Origin: Burkholderia ubonensis
Lineage (GTDB): Bacteria; Pseudomonadota; Gammaproteobacteria; Burkholderiales; Burkholderiaceae
NCBI RefSeq assembly: GCF_902833085.1
Contig: NZ_CADFEB010000003.1
Coordinates: 186,001-250,000 of the forward strand
Direction: 5' to 3'
DNA length: 64,000 nucleotides
Both the position numbers and the translations under genes were made by a program. The notes beneath the pieces were generated by a model that had not been told where the DNA came from, searched no databases, and worked only from the letters and a program-made list of their open reading frames with translations. The stretch's first letter is position 1. Each line of letters starts with the position of its first letter. Positions 36,401-45,400 of this stretch are shown here, one piece after another.

Positions 36401-39400
36401 GGCGACGCCGACGAGGGAATCGGGTGCGACGCCGAGCGCGATGAGGTGGTGGGCGAGGCGGTTGGCGCGCAGGTTGAGTTCGGCGTAGGTGAGCGATGCG
36501 TCGTCAGAAACGGCGGCGACGGCGTCGGGCGTGCGCTCGGCCTGCTGCTCGAACAGCCGGTGCAGCGGCTGTTCGGCGGCGGCGCCGAAATCCGTGTCGG
36601 TCCGGTTCCACTCGACGATCAGCGTGTCCCGCTCCGCATCGCTCAGCAGCGGCAGCCGGGCAACGGCGGCCGATGCATCGCCCGCGAGACTCGTCAGCAG
36701 TTTCCGGTAGATCCCGAGGAAGCGCTGCACCGTGCTCTCGTCGAACAGATCGGTGTTGTAGTCGCAATCGATCAGGAGTTCCTGCCCCGCGTCGAGCACG
36801 TTGACGTTCAGATCGAACGCGGTATGGCGGATCAGCGGCGCGACCAGGCCGACCTTCAGGCCGGGCAGTTCGGGCAGCGCCGACACGGGTTCCAGATTGA
36901 AGACCGCCGATACCAGCGGGGCGGCGTTGAGATCGCGCTGCGCACCGATTTCGCGGACCAGCTCGGCGAACGGAAAATCCTGATGCTCGAGCGCGTCGAG
37001 CAGGTTCTGGCGGGTGCCGGACAGGAAGCTCGCCACGGTGGCCGCGTCCGGCAGCGTGGAGCGCAGCGGCAGCAGATGCGTGCAGTAGCCGGCGAGGCGG
37101 TCGCTGCCGGTCACCGAGCGGCCGGTCACGGGGATGCCGGTGACGATCTCCTGCTGGCCGGCGATGCGGTGCAGGAACAGATTGAAGCCCGCGAGCAGCA
37201 TCATGTAGAGCGTGCAGCCGTTCTGACGGGCGGCGGTGCGCAGCGATGCGGCCTCCTCAGCATCCAGATGCAGCGACACGCGCTCGCCGTGAAACGTCTT
37301 CACCGCGGGCCGGGGATAGTCCACCGGAAGATTCAGCGGATCGGCGTGGCCCGCGCATTGCGCGAGCCAGTACTCGCGATTCGCCTTCGCTTCCGGACTG
37401 TGGCGCTGGCCGTCGATCTGCTTCAGGTACTCGCGGAACTGCAGCGGCGCCGCGGCCGGCGCCGCGCCGGCATAAGCCCGCGCGAGATCCTCGAGCAGGA
37501 TGCCGAACGTGGAGCCGTCGCAGATGATGTGATGGGCCGTCATCACCAGCAGGTGCCGCTCGCTGCTCAGGCGCACGAGCGCGGCGCGAAAGAGCGGGCC
37601 GTTCACGAGGTCGAACGGCTGGCGGCTTTCCTGGTCGCGCCACGCGTCCTGGTCCGTGTCGATCAATGGAATCTGGAGCGTCAGCGACGGATGCACGATC
37701 TGGCCCGACCCGTCCGGCGTCAGCGTGGTGCGCAGCGCCTCGTGCCGGTCGACCAGGCCCTGGACGGCCGCGCGCATCGCGGCCTCGTCGAGCCGGCCGT
37801 TCAGTTCGAGCGTGGTGTTGACGTTGTAGGCCAGCGACCCTTCAGGATCGACTTCCGACAGGACCCACAATTGCCGTTGCGCTTCGCTCAGCGCGGCAAC
37901 CGTGCCGTGCTTCGAGTGAGGCCGGATGAAACCGCCCCGGCGCAGGTCGGCGACACTGTCCTTCACCGCGCGGATGAACCGGTCGACGTCGGCGTCCGTA
38001 TGCGCGGTGGACAGGAAGCAGGTGCGCCATTCCCAGATGTAGATGCCCTTTTCGAGCATGTGATAGAAGAACAGGTCGAGGTTCTCGGTGAATTCGAAGC
38101 GGAACATCGAGCCGAACCACGTGACCTTGATCGGCGCCTCGGCCTCCGCGAAGAACGCATTCAGCGTGGCGGCGATCTGCGCGGTCCGTTCGTTGAGCGC
38201 GGCCTGCAGCGCCGGACCTTCCTGCTCGATCTTCTCCAGCACGGCCAGCGCGGCCGACATGGCGAGCGGATACTGGCAGAAGGTGCCGCCGAACGCGGTG
38301 CGGTCCGCGGCGGGGAACGAGTGGTCGCCGTAGGTCCACATGCCGCCGTCGATGGCGTCCATGAAGCGTCGGGTGCCGGCGATGACGCCCAGCGGCAGGC
38401 CGCCGCCGATGATCTTGCCGTACGTCGCGAGATCGGCCCGAATGCCGAACATGGCCTGGGAGCCGCCCGGATGGACGCGGAAGCCGGTGATCATCTCGTC
38501 GAAGATCAGCGCGGCCCCGGCCTCCTCGGTGATGCGGCGCAGCTCCTTCAGAAATGCGACGGGCTGCAGCGACGGGTTGCGGCTCTGCACCGGCTCCACC
38601 AGCACGGCGGCGATCGTCGACGCCATGCCGCGGATGGCTTCGAGCGCGGCGTCGCTGCCGTAGTCGAGCAGGACCATGTTCTCGACCGAGCCGAACGGCA
38701 CGCCGGGGGCCATCGCTTCCGTCACGCCTTCCGCGTTCGCCGCGGCGAGCGTGCCGTCGGCATGGCCGTGATACGAATGCGTGAACATCACGATCTTGTC
38801 GCGCCCGGTCACGGCGCGCGCGAGCCGCATCGCGGTCATCACCGCCTCGGTGCCGGTGTTCGAGAACGCGACGCGATCGAGGCCCGTGACGCGGGCGAAG
38901 CGCGCGGCCACTTCGCCGACGAGGCTGGAGCGCGCGCCCAGTTCGAGCGGACGCTGCCATTCGCGGGTGACCTGCTGCTGGATGAACTCCGGCGTGTGGC
39001 CGAACAGGTGCACGCCGAAGCCCATCGTGAAATCGATGTACTCGTTGCCGTCGATATCCCACAGCCGCGAACCGGCCGCGCGATCGCCGACGATCGGATA
39101 CAGCATCTCCTTGGTCGAAAAGCGGAAGCCGACCGTGGCGCGGCTGTCGGCCAGCACCGGGCGCGAAGCCTGCACCGAGTCCTTCGATTTCCGGGTGCGC
39201 GTGGTGTAGCGCACGATCAGCGCTTCGAGATGCTCCTGCTGCACGGCGGACAGCCCGCGCGCGCGTTGTTCGACCGGGCTGCCCCAGGGCATCATCGGCT
39301 TGCGGGGCTGATTGTCTGCGGCGGGCGCAGGCGCAGTAGCGGCAGCAGGGGCCGGCTTGGTTGCGGACGCAACTGCATGGATCGCGACAGCGGCCTTCGG

Positions 39401-42400
39401 CGCGACGCTCGCGACGGCTTGCGCGGCGACCGTCTGCCGAACGTCGGCATGGCCGGTCAGCGACGTGCGCAGCAGCTCCATCTGCTGGCTCATGACTTGG
39501 GACAGCAGTTGATTCTGTTCGCGCAACACCCGCTCGACCGTGGAGCCGCCTTCGACCGCGACCCATTCCGCCGGGGCCGCCGGGGCGGCGGCGAGCGGCG
39601 CAGGCACCGCCGTGACGAGCGGCGCGGCTGCCGCTGCGGACGGTTCGGCCGCCGCCGTGACCGGCGCGGCCTCCACCGGCAGGTTGTCGGCGACGTACTC
39701 GGCCAGCGCCTGCACCGTCGCCAGGTCTTCGAAGAAGCGGCGCATGACCAGCTTCACGCCGTACTGCTTCTCGATGTGCCGGATCGCCTCGATCAGCACG
39801 ATCGAGTCGGCGCCCATTTCCAGGAAGGGCAGGTCGATGTTGATGGTGGAGGGATCGGCCTGGATCAATTCGCCGATCTTGCCGCGAAGCCATTCGAGAA
39901 CCTCGCCGCTACGGTTGTGCGTCGGCGTGGCGGCGATGGGAAGTGCGCTTGTCTGGGTCATGGACGTGTCCGCTTTCTGGAACCAGGTACGACTGCGTTG
40001 GAAGGGATAGGACGGCAATGCGACGCGCGTGAGCGCGGGTGTTTCGGTTGAGGCCCAATCGACGTCGACGCCGTGGGCGTAAAGACTCGACAGCGCTTCG
40101 ACCAGGGCTTGCTGCTCCACTTGCGGGCGCTGCAAGGCGAGGAACTGGATGCCGGCGTCCGGCGCGCAGCAGGCGCGGGCCAGGTTGACGAGCACCGGCT
40201 TGGGGCCGATTTCGACCAGCAGGTTGAACCCGGCTTCCGCAAGGCGCTCGACGCTGCTCGCGAACTGCACCGGCTCCCGGCAGTGACGGCGCCAGTATTC
40301 GTCGGTGGGCGCTTCGTCCATCACGGCGCCCGTGAGATTGGAATAGAACGGGATCGCCGGGCGCGCCGCGCGCACCGCTTTCGCCGCGGCCTGGAAGTCG
40401 TCCAGCATCGGTTCGAGCAGCGGCGAGTGGAACGCGTGCGACGTATTGAGCGGCACCGAGCGGATGTCTTGCGCGGCGAACGCGTCGACGAGCAGCGCGA
40501 TGCGCTCGCGCTTGCCGGAGATCACGATGCTGGCCGGGCCGTTGACGGCGGCCACCGCCACCTCGCGCGGACAGGCTTCGATCGCGCGCTCGACCGTGGC
40601 GAGGTCCGCGAAGACGGCCGCCATCTCGCCGTCGCGGGGCAGCGCCTGCATCAGCCGGCCGCGTTCGGCGATCAGCCGCAAGCCGTCTTCCGGCGAGAAG
40701 ATGCCGGCCGCGCAGGCCGCCGCGTATTCGCCGACGCTGTGTCCCATCACGGCGTCGGGCGTCACGCCGAACGACGCCAGCAACGTGGTGAGCGCGTACT
40801 GCAGCGAGAACAGCGCCGGCTGGCTGTAGCCGGTCTGGTGAATGTCCTCGTTGCGGGCGGACAGTACTTCGAGCAATGGCTTGTCGAGCAGCGGGTCGGC
40901 CACCGCGCGGCAGCGGTCGATCGCGTCGCGGAACACCGGATAGGCGTCGTACAGGCGGCGGCCCATGCCCGCGTATTGCGAACCCTGGCCGGTGAACAGG
41001 AACGCCATCTTCACGCGGGGCGCGGGCTGCGTCGCGCCGACGGGTTCTTTCGCGTGGAACGCGCGCAGCTTTTCGATGGCGTCCTCGAGCGACGACACCG
41101 GCAGCGCGAGCCGATGCGAGAAATGCGAGCGGCCGGTCGATGCCGAAAACGCCACGGCCGCGATATCGAGACCGGGTTCGGCTTCGAGCCGCCGCTGATA
41201 GCGTCGGCCAAGCTCGCGCAATGCCGCCGGCGTCTTGGCCGACAGGACCAGCGGATGCACGCTGTGCTTCGACGGCGTCGCCTGCCGCGCCGGCGCGGGC
41301 GCTTCCTCCAGCACCAGGTGCGCGTTGGTGCCGCTCGCGCCGAACGCGCTGACGCCGGCTCGCCGCGGCTGCGCGCCGCGCGGCCAGGCGCTCGCCTCGG
41401 CGCAGATCTCGATGGGCAGCTCGTTCCAGCGCACCAGCGGGCTCGGGTGGCGGAAATGCAGGTGGGCGGGAATGCGCTCGTGGTTGAGCGACAGCACGAC
41501 CTTGATGACCCCCGCGATGCCGGCGGCGGATTCCGTGTGGCCGATGTTGGTTTTCACCGAGCCGACGCGCAGCCGCCTGCCCGCGTCGCGGCCGGCGCCG
41601 AACACCGTCGCGAGCGCCTGCACCTCGATCGGATCGCCGAGCGCGGTGCCGGTGCCGTGCGCTTCCACGTAATCGACGGACGCAGCGGGAATCCCGCCCA
41701 ACGCGTTGCGGATGACTTCTTCCTGCGCGCGTCCGTTCGGCGCGGTAAAGCCGCTCGACGCACCGTCGTGGTTGACGGCCGAACCGCGCAGCACGGCCAG
41801 CACGCGATCGCCTGAGGCGAGCGCATCGGACAGGCGCTTGAGCACGATTGCGCCGCAGCCTTCGCTGCGCACGAAGCCGTCCGCCGCCGCGTCGAAGGTC
41901 TTGCAGCGGCCGTCCGGGGCCAGCGCCCGCGTGCGCGACACGGCGATCGAGTTGTCCGGCGAAAGAATCAGGTTGACGCCGCCCGCGATGGCGAGATCGC
42001 ATTCGCCGCTGCGCAGGTTCTGGCTGGCGGTATGGATCGCGGTGAGCGACGACGAGCAGGCGGTGTCGATCGCCATGCTCGGGCCTTGCAGACCGAGCCC
42101 GTAGGAGATGCGGCCGGCCGCCGTGTTGAGCGGATTGCCGGTGAAGAAATAGCCGTCGATGCCGCTGCCGCCGCCGTTGCGAAGCTGCAGGTTCGCGTAA
42201 TCGTTGGTGGTGATGCCGACGAACACGCCGGTCCGGCTGCCCTTCAGGCTGTCGACGGGAATGCCGGCATGCTCCAGCGCTTCGTGACTGACTTCGAGCA
42301 GCAGGCGCTGCTGCGGGTCCATCGCGGCCGCTTCGCGCGGCGTGATGCGGAAGAACGCCGGATCGAACTGGTCGACGCCGTCGAGAAAGCCGCCGAAGCG

Positions 42401-45400
42401 GCAATACATCCGGCCCGGCGCTTCCGGATCGGGATCGTAGTACGCGTCGATATCCCAGCGCTCGCGCGGCACTTCGGAAATCGCGTCCACCCCGTCGTTC
42501 AGCAACTGCCAATAGGCGTCGAGATCGTGCGCGGCGCCCGGAAAGCGGCAGCTCATGCCGACGATCGCGATCGGCTCCGGTGTGCCCGCCTCGCGTGTCG
42601 CAACGGCGGGCGCGGCCGGCCGCGGCGATGCGGCTTGCGCCGGTGCCGTGGGTGCAGCGGGCGCGTCCGTCGCCGTGGCGGACGACTGCTCCACCAGGAA
42701 ATCCGCGAGCGCGTTGACCGTCGGATGATCGAACAGCAGCGCGACCGACAACGGCGCGCCGAGCGCTTTTTCGAGGTGCGCGCGCAGGTCCACCGCCATC
42801 AGCGAATCCATGCCCATCTCGAAGAACCCGCGGTCGCGGTCCGGCGTCGCCGATCCGAAGCCGAGCACCTGGGCAACCGCGCGGTCGATGGTGTCCGCCA
42901 GCAGGCGCTTGCGCTCGCGGGGCGATTTGTCGTTCAACGCGGGCATCGTCGGCGCGCTCGGCGGGGTTGCGTCAACCCGCACATGGTCGAGGAAGGGCTT
43001 CGGTCCGCGCGCCTCGTAGGAGCCTTGGAACAGCGCCAGGTCGATGTCGACGACCGCCACCTGGGGCACGGCGGGGAGATGATCGAGCACGTCGAGCGCG
43101 CGCTCCGCCGCCAGCGACCGGATGCCGACGCGCCGCAGCAGCGCTTCGGCCTCGGGGAACGTCATGCCGCCTTGCGCCCACGGCCCCCAGTTCACGCTCG
43201 AGGCCGGCAGGCCCAGGTGGCGGCGATGATGCGCGAGCGCGTCGAGGAAGCGGTTCGCGGCGCTGTAGTGCGCCTGGTCGCGCGAGCCCCACGCGGACGC
43301 GATCGACGAAAACAGGATGAAGAAGTCGAGCGGGAACGGTTCGCTATGCTGATGAAGCAGCCATGCGCCGGCGACCTTGGGTTGCAGGACGGCTTCCAGC
43401 TCGCCGCGCTCGACCTGCATGATCGGCTTGTAGCCGACGATGCCGGCCGCATGCACGATGCCCCGCAGCGGCACGTCTTCGCGCCGGAGCGCGGCGAAGA
43501 AATCCGCGACCGCCGCCGGATCGGTGATGTCGAGGCGCTCGCAACGGACGGTCACGTTCCGGTCGCGCAGCTCGGCGATCGCCTGCTGGCTTTCCTCGCT
43601 CGCGGCCCCTTGCCTGCCGACCAGGATCAGCGTGCCGGCGCCGTGCGCCGCGAGCCACCTGGCGGTGTGCAGCCCGAGCGCGCCGAACCCGCCGGTGATC
43701 AGGTAGGCCGCATCCGGGTCGACCGGCAGCGCGGCCGTTTCGGCTGGCGCGAGCGGGCTCAGGCGCGCGACGTAGCGCGCGCCTTGCCGCAAGGCCACCT
43801 GTTCTTCGCGGCTCTCGCCGAGCACCTCCTGAAGCAGGGCCTGCGTCTCGTCCTCCGGCGCGGCCGGATCGAGATCGATCGCGGTGCCGAACCATTCCGG
43901 ATGCTCGATCATCGCCCCCCGCGCCAGGCCCGCCAGCGCAGCCTGCGCGAGTCCCGACACACGGGGCGCTGCGCCGGCTTCCACCGCGTCGCGCGTGACC
44001 ACCCAGATCCTGGGCCGGGCCGACGCCGCCCAGTCGCGCTCGCCGCTGCCCAGCGCGCGCACGAGATGCAGCAGCGCCGTGGACATGCGCGACGCGCCGA
44101 CGGCTTCGTCCAGCGCCCACAAGAAGACGATGCGCTGCCCGGGAGCGGCGGCTTCCTTCAGCAAGCGGACGAAATGGTCCGGCTGCTCGGGCGCGACTTG
44201 CCAGGCTGCGTCTGCTTCAGCGGGTGCGGCATAGTCGAGGCCGGCGCGGACGAGCGCGCAGGATGCGCCGCGCGCGCGCAGCAGGGCGGCGAACCGGTCG
44301 CCGACGCCGCTCTCGTCCGCGAAGATCAGCCACGGCGACGCGTCGGCGGCGATCGGGGCCGACGGCAACGCGGCTTGCTGCTCCCACACCACGTGATAGA
44401 GCGGGTTCGCGTTCGGGGCGGCGGTTTCAGCGGGGGCGAACGCGGCCTGAAGCAGTTCCGGGAATGCGTTCAGCACCTCGTCCGAATACTTGCCGGACGT
44501 CCTGAGGCGTCGCGACGCTGCCTCGATGCTGCCGGCATCCATGCCGACGACGGGCGACCGGGTCTTATCGAGACTGAAGCGCTGCCGCTCGAACGGGTAG
44601 TTCGGCAAGGTCGTGGCGGGCTGGGCGGACGCCGGGAACAACGCGTTCCAGTCGAACTGCCAACCCTGCACGTACAGGGCCGCGAGCGCGCGCTCCAGTT
44701 CATGGCCGGCGCATGGCGTCGGCAGCCAGCCGTCGGCGAGCCCGTCCGGCATGCGCGGCGCGTCGGCCTGATCCGGCAGCGCGGCCTGCTGCAGCCAGTA
44801 CTGCGGATGCGTCACCTCGTCGGTCACCTCCGTGCCGAGACTGCCGGAAATCAGGCGGATCGACGGCCGTGCGAGCGGCATGTCCTGCAGCGCGGCGCGC
44901 AACGCGTCGGAATCGGAGCGGACGGCTGCGACGCGCAGCGCGTCGGCGAGGCTCATGACGCCCGCCACGCAGGCCGCGACGTATTCGCCGACGCCATGGC
45001 CCGACACGACGGCGGGGCGGATGCCCCATGCCTTCCACAGTTCCGCCCACGCGAAGAGGGCCGCGAAGCGGCCCGCGTCGGTATCGAGCGCCGACAGCGG
45101 CACCGAGCAGCGCTCGAAGGCTGCGCGGAAAAGCGGTTCCGACGCGTGCAGCTCGCGCGCGACGCCGGTGTCCGGCGACGTGAACATGAAACCCATGCGC
45201 GACGCCTTGCCCGTGCGTGCGGAGGCCGTCGCCGGTTCCCTCACGCCCGACGCATAGGCCGCGCGAAACGGATAGTGGCTCCGGCCCACGGCGGCGGCGC
45301 GGCAGATCGCGGCCAGCTCGTGCGGCGGCGCGCCGGCGATCGCGCGCTCGTAGCGTTGCTCGAGCGCCGTCAGCGCCGCTTCGGATCGGGCCGAAAGCAG

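Noticed and set aside
33374..40051. A 2225-codon open frame on the plus strand opposite the PKS-NRPS gene
   Set aside because: It is antisense to a gene with clear domain motifs and is rich in Arg, Gly, Val and Gln repeats typical of reversed high-GC codons. Similar long plus-strand frames (18234-20909, 24312-28007, 42032-46951, 50895-54512) were rejected for the same reason.
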